64,000 nucleotides of DNA from Bradyrhizobium lablabi (GTDB lineage Bacteria > Pseudomonadota > Alphaproteobacteria > Rhizobiales > Xanthobacteraceae), in assembly GCF_018131005.1 (NCBI RefSeq), contig NZ_JAFCJK010000017.1, positions 22,389-86,388 on the forward strand. The letters run 5' to 3'. The notes under the pieces are model-generated. The model ran no database searches and was not told the origin of the DNA. It saw only the letters and a program-made list of their open reading frames with translations. A program made the position numbers and the translations under genes. Positions 16,669-25,549 of this stretch are shown here, piece by piece (position 1 is the stretch's first letter; each line of letters opens with the position of its first letter).

Positions 16669-17802
16669 ATGAACCGGCTGCGGCTCAGCTATGCGGTAGT
16701 CGCCGTGGTGGCAAGCATTGCCATAGGCGCAGCCGTGTGGCCGCATGCCCGCGACGCCGCTGTCGTGCTCGCAGCGCGGGACGATCCCGCGGCGCTTGCC
16801 GATATCAGGATCGGTTCCGCGCTTCGGAACAACCCAACGTTGATTGCCGACAATATCGAGGCCGCCCTGGCTTCCGGAGATGCCGACCTTGCAGCAAGCT
16901 TCGTGGAACTTGCACGCGGGAAAGACATGATACTTGGTGACGATCTTACCAAGCGCGTCAGCGACGCCGTCGCCGAGCAAAATTCCACCACGCACTTCGC
17001 CAAGCGCTTTGCCACCGGGCTCGTGACCGGCAATGCCGACGATGCGGCAAGCCTGTCGGGCACGGTCGCCGGCGATCTCTTTGTATTCGGTGACATTCGC
17101 GACGTGGTGCGCGAGGGCAAGCACCTCGCAATGGGCGAGGACACCGATCACCTGGTGCTCGGGCTGGCGGCTGCAGGGCTCGCGGTGACTGCGGCGGCCT
17201 ATGTGTCGGTCGGTGGCGCGACGCCGTTGCGCGCCGGATTGACGCTGGTCAAGGATACGCGGAAAGCCGGACGGCTGAGCGAGGGGCTGGTCGAATGGGC
17301 CGGGCGCTCGACACGCGAGGTCGTCGACGGTCCAGTGCTGCGCGAGGCCGTTGCGTCAGGCTCGGTGTTTCGGCCGACGGAGACCGCGAGCGCGATCCGG
17401 GCCGCGTTCCGTGCCGAGAAAGCCGGCGGCCTGGTTCGTGTCGCCAAGGACGTCGGGCGTATCGGCGAGGCGGCCGGCGTTCGCGCTGCGCGGGATACGC
17501 TGAAGGCGGCGGAGAATCCAAAGGAGATCGCGCGCGCTGCGCGGATCGCGGAGTCAAAGGGCGGCCAGACCCGTGCGATCCTCAAAATCCTCGGCCGCGG
17601 CGCGCTCTTGCTTGCGACAGGCGTGTTCGACCTGGCGATGTGGCTGTTCGGCGCGATGGTTGCGCTGTTCGGCTTCCTGTCGTCGATCAAGGCGGCCGCT
17701 GAGCGCGCGACCATGGCGTGGCTCAGGCACAGCAAGGCGCGACGGCTGAAACGCAAGAAGGCGTCGGAGGCGGCACTGGCGGGCGCCATCGCCCAAGGCT
17801 AG
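16669..17802 (+). CDS. Membrane protein of unknown function, 377 aa
   Basis: From ATG 16669 (MNRLRLSYAVVAVVAS) there is an N-terminal signal-anchor, a soluble part with many Asp and Ala (about 40-160), a hydrophobic stretch (LGLAAAGLAVTAAAYVSVGG, about 165-185), a helical Arg/Ala-rich region, and a second membrane segment near the C-terminus (LLATGVFDLAMWLFGAMVAL). The tail is very basic (KARRLKRKKA). I do not recognise the family. It is followed by a separate alpha/beta hydrolase gene. Confidence 0.75.
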   Translation: MNRLRLSYAVVAVVASIAIGAAVWPHARDAAVVLAARDDPAALADIRIGSALRNNPTLIADNIEAALASGDADLAASFVELARGKDMILGDDLTKRVSDAVAEQNSTTHFAKRFATGLVTGNADDAASLSGTVAGDLFVFGDIRDVVREGKHLAMGEDTDHLVLGLAAAGLAVTAAAYVSVGGATPLRAGLTLVKDTRKAGRLSEGLVEWAGRSTREVVDGPVLREAVASGSVFRPTETASAIRAAFRAEKAGGLVRVAKDVGRIGEAAGVRAARDTLKAAENPKEIARAARIAESKGGQTRAILKILGRGALLLATGVFDLAMWLFGAMVALFGFLSSIKAAAERATMAWLRHSKARRLKRKKASEAALAGAIAQG

Positions 17803-17870
17803 CATTGCAAGGCCAAGCCTGTGATCATTCGATCGCCAATTCAAATCCCTCAACAGCAATGGAAGAGCTG

Positions 17871-18623
17871 ATGCCGAGTTTTCACCACGGCGACGTTGAA
17901 ATTGCCTATCTCGACGAAGGCGAGGGTGAGCCGATCGTGCTCGTGCACGGCTTTGCCTCGACCAAGAACGTCAACTGGGTCTATCCGACCTGGGTGTCGG
18001 AACTGACCAAGGCGGGCCGGCGCGTCATTGCGCTCGACAATCGCGGCCACGGCGAATCCGGCAAGCTCTACGATCCCGCGCAATACGATATCGAGATCAT
18101 GGCAAGCGATGTCATCGCTCTGATGGATCATCTTAGGATCTCGAGCGCCGACATCATGGGCTATTCGCTGGGCTCGCGGATGACGGCGATCCTGGCGCGG
18201 AAGGCGCCGGAGCGGCTGCGCTCGGCGATCCTCGGCGGCATCGGCATCGGGCTGATCAAGGGCGGCGGTCCCGGCGAGAATGTGGCGACCGCGCTGGAGG
18301 CGCCGTCGCTCGCGGATGTCACAGACCCGGTCGGGCGCACCTTCCGCGCTTTCGCCGACCAGACCCGCTCCGATCGCCGTGCGCTCGCCGCCTGCCTGCG
18401 CGGTTCGCGGCGCCTGATGACGCGCGAGGAGGCAAGTCAAATCGGCGTACCGGTGTTGATCGCGGTCGGCGGCAAGGACGAGATTGCAGGGTCAGCATCG
18501 GCGCTGGGCGAGATCATTCCTGGGTCGGAAGTGCTCGACATCCCGAACCGCGATCACATGCGCGCCGTTGGCGACAAGGTCTACAAGACGGGCGTCGCCA
18601 ACTTCCTGTCACAGCGGAAGTAG
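17871..18623 (+). CDS. Alpha/beta-fold hydrolase
   Basis: 250 residues. The oxyanion motif VLVHGFAS (24-31), the nucleophile elbow GYSLGS (Ser99) and a C-terminal NRDHM with the probable catalytic His define an alpha/beta hydrolase. The size fits small esterases or haloperoxidase-like enzymes; the substrate is unknown. ATG 17871 has GGAAG six bases upstream; an ATG four codons earlier is possible. Its 3' end overlaps the convergent membrane-protein gene by 15 bases. Confidence 0.88.
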   Translation: MPSFHHGDVEIAYLDEGEGEPIVLVHGFASTKNVNWVYPTWVSELTKAGRRVIALDNRGHGESGKLYDPAQYDIEIMASDVIALMDHLRISSADIMGYSLGSRMTAILARKAPERLRSAILGGIGIGLIKGGGPGENVATALEAPSLADVTDPVGRTFRAFADQTRSDRRALAACLRGSRRLMTREEASQIGVPVLIAVGGKDEIAGSASALGEIIPGSEVLDIPNRDHMRAVGDKVYKTGVANFLSQRK

Positions 18624-20105
18624 ATCGTCCGCGCCGATTCTGGCAAAGGCTCTTGCGGCCGCGATCAGCATCGCGAAGGTCGCGACCCAGGCCATGCGCG
18701 CGCCGTAGCGGTCATGCGGGCCGGAAATCACTCCGCAGACGAAAGCATTTCCAAGGAAAGCGAGGGTGACGGTCCCGGCGAGCAGCGTGATGTCGTCGAG
18801 GCGACGCCGCCACAGGCCGCGCCCGAACAGGATCGCGACCACCAATATCGAGGCCAACGCGACGGGGACGTGGATGCGGTTGACCGCGGTGAAATTGAGT
18901 TCCCAATTCTGCTGATGTGCCGCGCGCATGGGCCTCAGCTCCGAGGGGACATAGCGCGCGATGATGCCGTAGGTGTGGGGAATCCAGCCAGTGGTTCCTT
19001 CGCCGGTCGCGACAAGTGCGAGTTGCTGGGCGGTTGCGGCAAGCGCCGCCTCGGCCTGTTGTGCCGGATACTCGGCCAGCGACTGCAGCACGATGAAGCC
19101 CATTTCGTCGTTCAGGCCCTTGAAGCGGCCGAGCGTGTTGAACATGCTCTTGCCCCACAGGAATTCATCGGCGGTCGCTGGCAGCTCGTCGCGATAGGGG
19201 CAGAGTTTCAGCTTTTGTTGCGCGCAATGATCGTGCAGATATCGCGTGACGAAGCCATCCTGCAGCATGCGGCCAAAGGCGACGCCGTAGCCGCCGGGCG
19301 TCCAGGCGAGCTGGCCCGACAACGCAAAGTTGGCTGTCAGCAGCATCATGGCGCCGGCGACGATGGTCAGGCTGCCGAGTGCGAGGCCCTTGGCTGGGAT
19401 CATCAGGCGCAGGAAAGGGCGGACGATCCACCCGACGCAGCAAAGGCCGAGCAGCACTGCGAGCGTCGCGCTGTGCGAGGCGGCTGCAAACGCAACGAAG
19501 GCGAACAGCGCGCATTTTTCGAGCGGCGAAGTCTTGTCGCCATGCAGGACGAGTACATACAGCGCGAGCACGGACAGGCCGGCAAAGATGTCGGTCAGTA
19601 GCATGCTGGCAAGCCAGGGCAGCGCGGTCGTGAGGATCAGCGCAAGGCCAATCGCGACCAGCCGGACCGGCCGCGCCAGACCGAGCACGTGGAGGGTCAA
19701 TTGCAGGATCCACAGTGTCGCGAGCGCCTGGATGCCGAGATTGAGCCAGAAGCTCGAATTCTCTCCGGCATGCAGATAAATGCCGAATACCGTTGAACGG
19801 CTCGGCGCCAGATACCCTTCATACCAGCGCGCCAGGTAGCCGCCGGTATCCCATTGGAGCAGCGGATAGCCGTTCCACAGGGCGGGCGCGAGCAGGAGGA
19901 GGGGTAGGGCGACAGCTGCGATCCAAACTGACCGAGAATCGGTCAGCCGCGCGCGCAAGATTTGCGTATTGATGACGTGCCCCCAGTTTTGGGCCGACCA
20001 TGCCCAAAACCACGGCCGGGACGAAATCCGCCAATAGTTGCAGGGATCCCGCTTGATTTCGGCAAAATTCCGACCACCTGCTTGGGACGTCCGCAGGGCA
20101 GGCAT
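18609..20105 (-). CDS. Polytopic membrane protein, about 450-500 aa
   Basis: A chain of about ten hydrophobic helices, with a large periplasmic part in the middle containing several cysteines and a QWDTGGYLARWYEGY motif early on. The layout resembles glycosyltransferase-type or uncharacterised bradyrhizobial membrane proteins. The start is uncertain: the only in-frame ATG is at 20105, but residues 1-48 look poorly conserved and a TTG at 19958 would begin just before the first helix. It converges on the alpha/beta hydrolase gene. Confidence 0.75.
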   Translation of the reverse strand: MPALRTSQAGGRNFAEIKRDPCNYWRISSRPWFWAWSAQNWGHVINTQILRARLTDSRSVWIAAVALPLLLLAPALWNGYPLLQWDTGGYLARWYEGYLAPSRSTVFGIYLHAGENSSFWLNLGIQALATLWILQLTLHVLGLARPVRLVAIGLALILTTALPWLASMLLTDIFAGLSVLALYVLVLHGDKTSPLEKCALFAFVAFAAASHSATLAVLLGLCCVGWIVRPFLRLMIPAKGLALGSLTIVAGAMMLLTANFALSGQLAWTPGGYGVAFGRMLQDGFVTRYLHDHCAQQKLKLCPYRDELPATADEFLWGKSMFNTLGRFKGLNDEMGFIVLQSLAEYPAQQAEAALAATAQQLALVATGEGTTGWIPHTYGIIARYVPSELRPMRAAHQQNWELNFTAVNRIHVPVALASILVVAILFGRGLWRRRLDDITLLAGTVTLAFLGNAFVCGVISGPHDRYGARMAWVATFAMLIAAARAFARIGADDLLPL

Positions 20106-20201
20106 TCGGCTATGGTCTATTTCGCCGAGCCCCTCCCGCGACGCGATTGATCCGCCGTGCTATAACGCACAAACGAACAATTGATTTTGCGAGAACAGGC
20201 G

Positions 20202-21029
20202 ATGGCAGTTCATCACGTCAATCCGCAGGGAGGCAAGCTCGCGGCGCTCGATCCGATCTGGGATCGCGTGCGCGGCGAGGCCGAAGATATCGTTCGGCGC
20301 GAGCCCGAGCTGGCATCCTTCATCTATGCGACGGTCCTGCACCACGATCGGCTGGAAGACTCCGTGGTGCATCGCATTGCCGCGCGCCTCGACCATTCGG
20401 CGTTGTCGGGCGATCTGATCCGCCAGACCTATGACGAAGCGCTGCGCGATGAGCCCGATATCGGCAACGCCTTCCGCGCCGATCTCGTCGCCGTCTATGA
20501 CCGCGACCCCGCGACCTCGCGCTTCATCGACCCCTTGCTCTATTTCAAGGGCTTCCACGCGCTTCAGACCCACCGTCTGGCGCACTGGCTCTACCATAAG
20601 GGCCGCAAGGATTTTGCCTATTACCTGCAGAGTCGTTCGTCGGCGGTGTTCCAGACTGACATCAATCCGGCGGCCAGGATTGGCCGCGGCATCTTCCTCG
20701 ATCACGCCACCGGCTTCGTCTGCGGCGAGACCGCCGTCATCGAGGACGACGTCTCGATCCTGCACGACGTCACGCTCGGCGGCACCGGCAAGGAGAACGA
20801 GGACCGCCATCCGAAAATCCGCCGTGGCGTGATGATCGGAGCGGGCGCGAAGATTCTCGGCAATATCGAAGTCGGCCATTGCGCACGCATCGCCGCGGGT
20901 TCGGTGGTGGTCAAGCCGGTGCCGCATAACGTCACGGTTGCGGGCGTGCCGGCCAAGATTGTCGGCGAGGCGGGCTGCGCCGAGCCGTCGCGCACCATGG
21001 ACCAGATGCTCAACGCGCTCGGGCTTTGA
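20202..21029 (+). CDS. cysE: Serine O-acetyltransferase
   Basis: 275 residues. The N-terminal helical domain (about 1-140) ends in the conserved FKGFHALQTHRLAHWL, and the left-handed beta-helix (about 160-255) has hexapeptide repeats with DINPAARIGRGIFLDHATG and DVTLGGTG. This is CysE, making O-acetylserine from serine and acetyl-CoA for cysteine synthesis. ATG 20202 starts MAVHHVNPQG; an in-frame TTG seven codons earlier is less likely. DUF3126 follows on the same strand. Confidence 0.95.
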   Translation: MAVHHVNPQGGKLAALDPIWDRVRGEAEDIVRREPELASFIYATVLHHDRLEDSVVHRIAARLDHSALSGDLIRQTYDEALRDEPDIGNAFRADLVAVYDRDPATSRFIDPLLYFKGFHALQTHRLAHWLYHKGRKDFAYYLQSRSSAVFQTDINPAARIGRGIFLDHATGFVCGETAVIEDDVSILHDVTLGGTGKENEDRHPKIRRGVMIGAGAKILGNIEVGHCARIAAGSVVVKPVPHNVTVAGVPAKIVGEAGCAEPSRTMDQMLNALGL

Positions 21030-21158
21030 TCTAACGGCCCTTCACGCAAGCAACAAACTTGCGCAGAATCGGATTGCCGGAGCCTGAAAGGCTCTGGCGA
21101 TCCGCGTCGTCTCGTCCTAAAACCCCCCGGAAAATCATCGACCCGATTGGAGACTGCC

Positions 21159-21371
21159 GTGGACGTTCAGGAAGTCAGGAAACTCGACGCCTATCTCAAG
21201 CGTGTATTCGGCAATCCTAAAATCCGCGTGGTGCCGCGGCCGAAGAAGGACGACTCGGCCGAGGTCTATATTGGCGAGGAATTCATCGGCGTGCTGTTCG
21301 TCGATGACGAGGACGATGATCGCTCGTTCCAATTCCAGATGGCGATCCTGGAAGAGGATCTGGGCGAGTAG
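21159..21371 (+). CDS. DUF3126 family protein
   Basis: 70 residues, acidic, with the family's pattern RKLDAYLKRVFGNPKIRVV and YIGEEFIGVLFVDDEDDD. I start it at GTG 21159 (MDVQEVRKLD) because GGAG lies seven bases upstream and the family begins this way; an in-frame TTG is four codons earlier. Function unknown; it commonly follows cysE in alphaproteobacteria. Confidence 0.85.
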   Translation: MDVQEVRKLDAYLKRVFGNPKIRVVPRPKKDDSAEVYIGEEFIGVLFVDDEDDDRSFQFQMAILEEDLGE

Positions 21372-21483
21372 GATTCTGCTCGGCAGAACACCGTAGGGGT
21401 CGGCATGGGCGCATCAGTGCCGTGCCACCATCGCCATGCGTCCGCTGTCATGGGCGCGCTAAATCGATCTGGAAACTTTCGCG

Positions 21484-22194
21484 CTATCCCTTTGCGCTGT
21501 GCATTTGCGCTGCGAGGCGATCCATCGCGGTGGCGAGGTCGCGCCACTGCACGAGCCAGCTTCGCGGAAAGCGGAACGTCAGATCGGCGCCTTCGATCCG
21601 CCGCTCGCTCAGGCACATGCCGGGCGTGATGGCGTCGCGCGTGCAGCGCGCTATCAACGCGGGCTCGATCGCCGTGAACAGATCCTCGCCGCCATAGGGC
21701 GACCCGTCGCGAAACGCGCGCGTCGTCAGCCCGTCGTCGACTTTCGAGGCTTGCTCGAGGTAGCGAGGATAGATGGTGCGCATCCGCATGTCGGGCGCAA
21801 GGGAATCGCGATGGGCCGCGATCGACACGAATATTCTGTCGATCGGCTGCACCCTCTCGTCGATCGTATCGGCACTATAGTGCTTCGGCGCCGCTGGCGC
21901 CTCCAGCGAAGGATAGAGGAAGCTGAGGTCGACGCGCTCCTGCGGCCCGGAGTGGCGCTGGATCTTCATGCGCACCGCCGAGGTCGGCACGTTGAACAGT
22001 GTGCCGCCGACGCTGACCGGCAGCCGCGAGGGGTCGCTTGAAGGAACGGTCGCATAGGTCGGCCACAAGAGATAGGCGACGAACGCAATCGCGCCCGCGG
22101 TCATGACGCCGGCGACCGATATCGGAACCAGATGGGCGCGAGGATTGCGGCGCGTGTCGCGGGCAAGATGCTGGGCCGTCGAAAGGAGCGTCAT
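21484..22194 (-). CDS. Single-pass membrane-anchored protein of unknown function
   Basis: 236 residues from ATG 22194 (MTLLSTAQHLARD). One membrane helix (about 28-48, VAGVMTAGAIAFVAYLLW) is followed by a periplasmic domain with paired cysteines (ARCT and GMCLSER) and a conserved-looking SLAPDMRMRTIYPRYL segment. An upstream in-frame start adds 19 residues. I do not recognise the family. Confidence 0.75.
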   Translation of the reverse strand: MTLLSTAQHLARDTRRNPRAHLVPISVAGVMTAGAIAFVAYLLWPTYATVPSSDPSRLPVSVGGTLFNVPTSAVRMKIQRHSGPQERVDLSFLYPSLEAPAAPKHYSADTIDERVQPIDRIFVSIAAHRDSLAPDMRMRTIYPRYLEQASKVDDGLTTRAFRDGSPYGGEDLFTAIEPALIARCTRDAITPGMCLSERRIEGADLTFRFPRSWLVQWRDLATAMDRLAAQMHSAKG

Positions 22195-22415
22195 GGATGA
22201 GGGGCTTCGGATCAGGTCGGGACAAGCCGAATCATCTTCCGAATATGCCATGCGCTGGCCGATCCCCGTATGATTTCAACAAGAATCGCTCCGGGTCGAC
22301 CCATGCGCCAGCGCGCCGGCCGGGCGGGGCAATTAACCCTTTCTTAAGGATCATGTGGCGGACGGCCACCGATTTTGCGAAAGCAGGGTCTGGTTGTTGC
22401 GTAGCGGAAGTTCCG

Positions 22416-22745
22416 ATGTCGCCTGATGCCCTGAATTCCCTGTTCTCGCTTTGCATCGGCTTTGCCCTCGCGGGCGCGCTCGCCCACGGCTACCAGGCGA
22501 TGGCGGAGCGGCCGGCGGGCTTCGGATTGCTGCAGGAGGGCGTGGCGCCGAAGACTTTCGCAGCGGTTCCATTCCTGGTTTTCGCAGCGCCGTTCATCAT
22601 CATGCGCAACACATTGCGCGGCGCCCGCATCGAGCGGCGCCGTTTCGAGTTCGTGATGATGGCGACGATCATCGCGGGCTTCTGGAGCCTGATGTCCGGG
22701 ACCTTCTTCGTGATGACCCTGCGCGCCGCAGGTCTGCTCGCCTGA
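22416..22745 (+). CDS. Small polytopic membrane protein, 109 aa
   Basis: From ATG 22416 (MSPDALNSLFSLC), 109 residues with three hydrophobic segments separated by short basic loops (RGARIERRRFEF). A CGGAAG ribosome site lies just upstream; the longer frame carries unlikely sequence. Probably a conserved inner-membrane protein of alphaproteobacteria; function unknown. It precedes the carbonic anhydrase gene by 75 bases. Confidence 0.75.
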   Translation: MSPDALNSLFSLCIGFALAGALAHGYQAMAERPAGFGLLQEGVAPKTFAAVPFLVFAAPFIIMRNTLRGARIERRRFEFVMMATIIAGFWSLMSGTFFVMTLRAAGLLA

Positions 22746-22820
22746 ACTTCAGATCGCGATCCGCCTCGCTTGAAACGGCGATACCCGCCGTGCCAAGGTC
22801 TCTGTCACAAGGAGACATCC

Positions 22821-23351
22821 ATGGCGATTTACGAGCTCGACGGTCAAGCGCCCGAACTTCCCGCTGATGGCAACTACTTCATCGCCGATACCGCTGTCGT
22901 GATCGGCAAGGTTCGCCTGCTACAGTCCGCCAGCATCTGGTTCGGCGCAGTGCTGCGAGGCGACAATGACTGGATCGAACTCGGCGAAGGCTCCAACGTT
23001 CAGGACAATTCGACGCTTCACGTCGACCCGGGTTTTCCGCTGACCATCGGCAAGAACGTCACCATCGGCCACAACGCGATCGTGCACGGCTGCACGCTTG
23101 AAGATGGTGTTTTGATCGGGATGGGATCAATCGTGATGAACGACGCGCGTATCAGGCGCGGTAGCGTCGTCGGTGCCGGTTCTGTCATCACCGAGGGCAA
23201 GGAGTTTCCGGAGTATTCGCTGATCATCGGTGCGCCCGCGCGTGCGATCCGCACGCTGGAAGCCGCGAAGATCGAGATGATGGCAATGCCGGCCAGGTCC
23301 TATGCCATCAGGGGACCGCAATACAAAGCCGGGCTGAAGAAGATCGGCTGA
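22821..23351 (+). CDS. Gamma-class carbonic anhydrase family protein
   Basis: 176 residues built of left-handed beta-helix hexapeptide repeats. The three zinc ligands of the class are present: His67 (STLHVD), His84 and His89 (GHNAIVHGC). The probable activity is reversible CO2 hydration, as in Cam/YrdA proteins, though many family members have no measured activity. ATG 22821 follows an AAGGAGA ribosome site, which decides the start. Confidence 0.92.
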   Translation: MAIYELDGQAPELPADGNYFIADTAVVIGKVRLLQSASIWFGAVLRGDNDWIELGEGSNVQDNSTLHVDPGFPLTIGKNVTIGHNAIVHGCTLEDGVLIGMGSIVMNDARIRRGSVVGAGSVITEGKEFPEYSLIIGAPARAIRTLEAAKIEMMAMPARSYAIRGPQYKAGLKKIG

Positions 23352-23358
23352 AGGGTCA

Positions 23359-23595
23359 TCAACTCTTCCGGCCCCGCTTGCGCGCGCGCTTCGGCGCGGG
23401 GCTGTCTTGCTTCGCTGCACCCTGCAGCCTCGCGCTCTTTCGCAATGCATCCTTGAGATCGATCGGAATGCCATGCTTCTTGAGCAGGTCGGCGAAGGCC
23501 TCGTCGGCCAATTCCTGAAGCGAGGCCATCCGGTCCCGTCCAAGCTGCTTCAACTTGTCAAACGTGTCGTCGTCAAACTCGATCAGCTTGCGCAA
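23359..23595 (-). CDS. Small basic-tailed helical protein, 78 aa
   Basis: No ATG is available; TTG 23595 lies eight bases after GAGGAGG and gives MRKLIEFDDDTFDKLKQLGR. The body is helical (LQELADEAFADLLKKHGIPIDL), reminiscent of a ribbon-helix-helix or antitoxin-like protein, and ends in a Lys/Arg-rich tail. Similar short proteins are common in bradyrhizobia. It converges with the carbonic anhydrase gene across seven bases. Function unknown. Confidence 0.65.
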   Translation of the reverse strand: MRKLIEFDDDTFDKLKQLGRDRMASLQELADEAFADLLKKHGIPIDLKDALRKSARLQGAAKQDSPAPKRARKRGRKS

Positions 23596-23666
23596 GCCGC
23601 ATGCCTCCTCTGTCCGGCGGAACCAGCCGCTTGCGGGATCGTTGAATTCCGCAAAGGAGAATTCCG

Positions 23667-23981
23667 ATGCGCAAATTATCCGTCGCCGTCGCGTTCGCGA
23701 CAATCGCGATTCTGTTGGCGCCGGCCGCCAGCGCCCAAGGCACCGGCGGCTCCTCGTCCTCCGCCAGTCCCTCGTCAGGCGGCACTGCGTCGTCACCGCA
23801 ACTCACGTCGCCGCCACCCGGCACCAACAGCGCCGGCACCGCGCTGTCCTCCGGAAACAGACTGAACGCCGGTGAGGGCGTCACGACCGGCACGGCGAAC
23901 ACGCCGAGCGTCGACCAGGCCATCGCGGACGAAAACAAGACAGTGGACCGGCGGCTGAAGGGTATCTGCCGCGGTTGTTAG
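23667..23981 (+). CDS. Small secreted protein, 104 aa
   Basis: A clear signal peptide (MRKLSVAVAFATIAILLA...ASAQ, cleavage near residue 24) precedes a low-complexity Ser/Gly/Pro/Thr-rich region and a short charged C-terminus ending CRGC. AAAGGAG sits ten bases before the ATG. It looks like one of the small periplasmic proteins common in this group; function unknown. Confidence 0.75.
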   Translation: MRKLSVAVAFATIAILLAPAASAQGTGGSSSSASPSSGGTASSPQLTSPPPGTNSAGTALSSGNRLNAGEGVTTGTANTPSVDQAIADENKTVDRRLKGICRGC

Positions 23982-24158
23982 AGCATGATCGTCGCCTTGG
24001 CACGGAGCTGCGTCGCCGACTCGCCGGCGACCACTTGGCCTCTGGTCGCGCAGAGTTGAGTGCGACATACAGCGCACAGCGGGAGAGGTGACCTTACATT
24101 ACCGTGGCATATTTGGACGCGGCACGGGTCGCACGGTCCATGGTAAAGGAGAGAAGTA

Positions 24159-24767
24159 ATGTTGCGTAAAACGATGCTCGCCCTGGTGGCGGCGGCCTCT
24201 GTCGGCTTGCTTACGGTGGATGCCGCATCGGCCCGCGGCGGCTTTGGCGGCGGCGGCGGTTTCCATGGTGGCGGCGGCTTTGGTGGCGGCGGTTTCCATG
24301 GTGGCGGTGGCTTTGGCGGTGGCGGCTTCCGTGGTGGTGGTTTTGGCGGTGGTGGCATCCGTGCTGCCGGTATTGGCGGCGGAGCCTTCCGAGGCGGTCC
24401 CGGTTTTCGCGCAGGGGCAATTGGCGCCGGTCCGGGTTTCCGCGCGGCGGCAATAGGCGGCGGCTGGGCCGGCCGCGGTTGGGCCGGCCGTGGCTGGCAC
24501 GGCGGCTATCGCCGCTACGGTTTCCCCCTCGCCGTCGGTGTTGGACTGGGCTATGGGCTCGGCTGGGGCTATCCGTATTACGGCTACTATGACGATGACT
24601 ACGGTTACGGCTACGGCGATGCCTATTACGGCGATTCTGGCTATGGCCCGTACGGAGGCTATGGCGCGTACTACGACAGCGCTGTCGGCGGCGGTTGCTA
24701 TTACGTCCGCCGGAGCGTGCACACGGCGCATGGCCGGCAAATCCGACGTGTGCAAGTTTGCAACTGA
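24159..24767 (+). CDS. Secreted glycine-rich protein
   Basis: 202 residues. A signal peptide (about 1-25, cleavage near ASA) is followed by a run of Gly-rich repeats of the GGFHGGG/GGFGGGG type, then a Gly/Tyr/Asp-rich segment (YGYGYGDAYYG) and a short conserved C-terminus with two cysteines (GGGCYYV, VQVCN). It probably stays in the cell envelope. AAGGAG precedes ATG 24159. A strong terminator follows at 24785. Confidence 0.8.
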   Translation: MLRKTMLALVAAASVGLLTVDAASARGGFGGGGGFHGGGGFGGGGFHGGGGFGGGGFRGGGFGGGGIRAAGIGGGAFRGGPGFRAGAIGAGPGFRAAAIGGGWAGRGWAGRGWHGGYRRYGFPLAVGVGLGYGLGWGYPYYGYYDDDYGYGYGDAYYGDSGYGPYGGYGAYYDSAVGGGCYYVRRSVHTAHGRQIRRVQVCN

Positions 24768-24784
24768 GCTTCGCGTAGCTCGAA

Positions 24785-24826
24785 GAAGGGCGCGCAGCGA
24801 TCAGGCTGCGCGCCCTTCAAGTTTTT
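24785..24826 (+). terminator. Rho-independent terminator
   Basis: A perfect 13-bp inverted repeat (24785-24797 with 24806-24818), eight-base loop, then AAGTTTTT. It follows the glycine-rich gene by 17 bases. Confidence 0.9.
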
Positions 24827-24859
24827 GCGGTTCCTCATCTCATCGCGCACTTGGAGCTT

Positions 24860-24882
24860 CGGTTCTGAATGAATCAGAACCG
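24860..24882. repeat. Palindromic repeat unit
   Basis: Perfect 9-bp stem CGGTTCTGA / TCAGAACCG around ATGAA. Related half-copies lie at 14222 and 25521-25540, so it belongs to the interspersed repeat family of this window. It also sits at the 3' end of the truncated dienelactone hydrolase copy. Confidence 0.65.
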
Positions 24883-24900
24883 ATTGTGCGCTTGGCCGCT

Positions 24901-25164
24901 CTATGAGCCGGCGTACCAGCCTTCGGGAAACGGAATCAACGGCCAGGGCCCAGGGTTGTCATCGCGCAGCACGCCGTATTGGTCGGCGACCTTGATCTTC
25001 ACGTCGCCGACCTTGGGGCCGTTCGTGTCGGTCTTGACTCCGTCGGTGCGTACGAGGCCTGCAGCCAGCGTGTGGCCTGCGCCCACCGCGGCCGATGCGG
25101 ACGAGACCGGCTCCGCCTTGGCCAATCCCACAACATCCGGGGTCGGAACGGGTTCGTCACTCAT
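24901..25164 (-). pseudogene. Truncated duplicate of the dienelactone hydrolase N-terminus
   Basis: An 87-codon frame whose first 66 codons mirror the gene at 25550-26434: PDVVGLAKAEPVS against QDVVGLTKAEPVS, and KTDTNGPKVGDVKIKVAD against KTDTNGLTVGDVKIKVAD. The Tat signature RRGFM is deleted, and the sequence leaves homology after KVAD to end in an unrelated tail (YGVLRDDNPGPWPLIPF). The catalytic domain is missing, so it cannot be an active hydrolase. Upstream sequence is duplicated too. It may still be expressed as a small protein. Confidence 0.7.
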
Positions 25165-25549
25165 CAATGTCCTCCTGGGGCGCACGGCGTTTTCGAGCGA
25201 GCATTCCGGGGGTGCGTGGAGTAACGCGTTGGGGAAAGGGCTCGAGGCGAGGCGCATTGAGCAAACAAAGGCGGTGCGTGGCAAATCACCAGCCTGCGAG
25301 CTAACGACGCAAAATGGTCACATGGTAGATATTACCCCTAACGAAACGAGTGCATTTCAATCTCGAAACCCACCGCTTCGCTTGACACGCCAAGATGATA
25401 ATCGGGAAATGTGTGTAGCGGTTCTCCCTCGCGACAAGCGCATAGCGTTTGTGCGGAGATCACGCTCAAACAAAAATAGAGCGCGACGATGATTCATCTT
25501 GTCGCGCTCTTGGGGCTCCAGTTCTGATTCAATCGGAATCGATCATGCG
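25165..25549. repeat. Duplicated flanks of the hydrolase copies
   Basis: Positions 25165-25310 resemble 26435-26595 (shared GCGTTTTCGAGCGA, GGGGAAAGGG and GGCAAATCACCAGCCTG), and 25505-25560 resembles 24835-24905. The middle, about 25320-25500, shows no gene. The pattern indicates duplication of the promoter region and 3' flank along with the truncated gene. Confidence 0.6.

Noticed and set aside
17239..17252. TTGA-CGCTGG-TCAA match
   Set aside because: Perfect FixK-type palindrome, but it lies inside the coding sequence of the 16669 membrane protein with no gene start nearby; probably chance.
24159..24767. Glycine-rich repeats as a CRISPR or tandem DNA array
   Set aside because: The periodicity is that of Gly-rich codons in an open frame with a signal peptide; no spacers. 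No CRISPR array was seen elsewhere.
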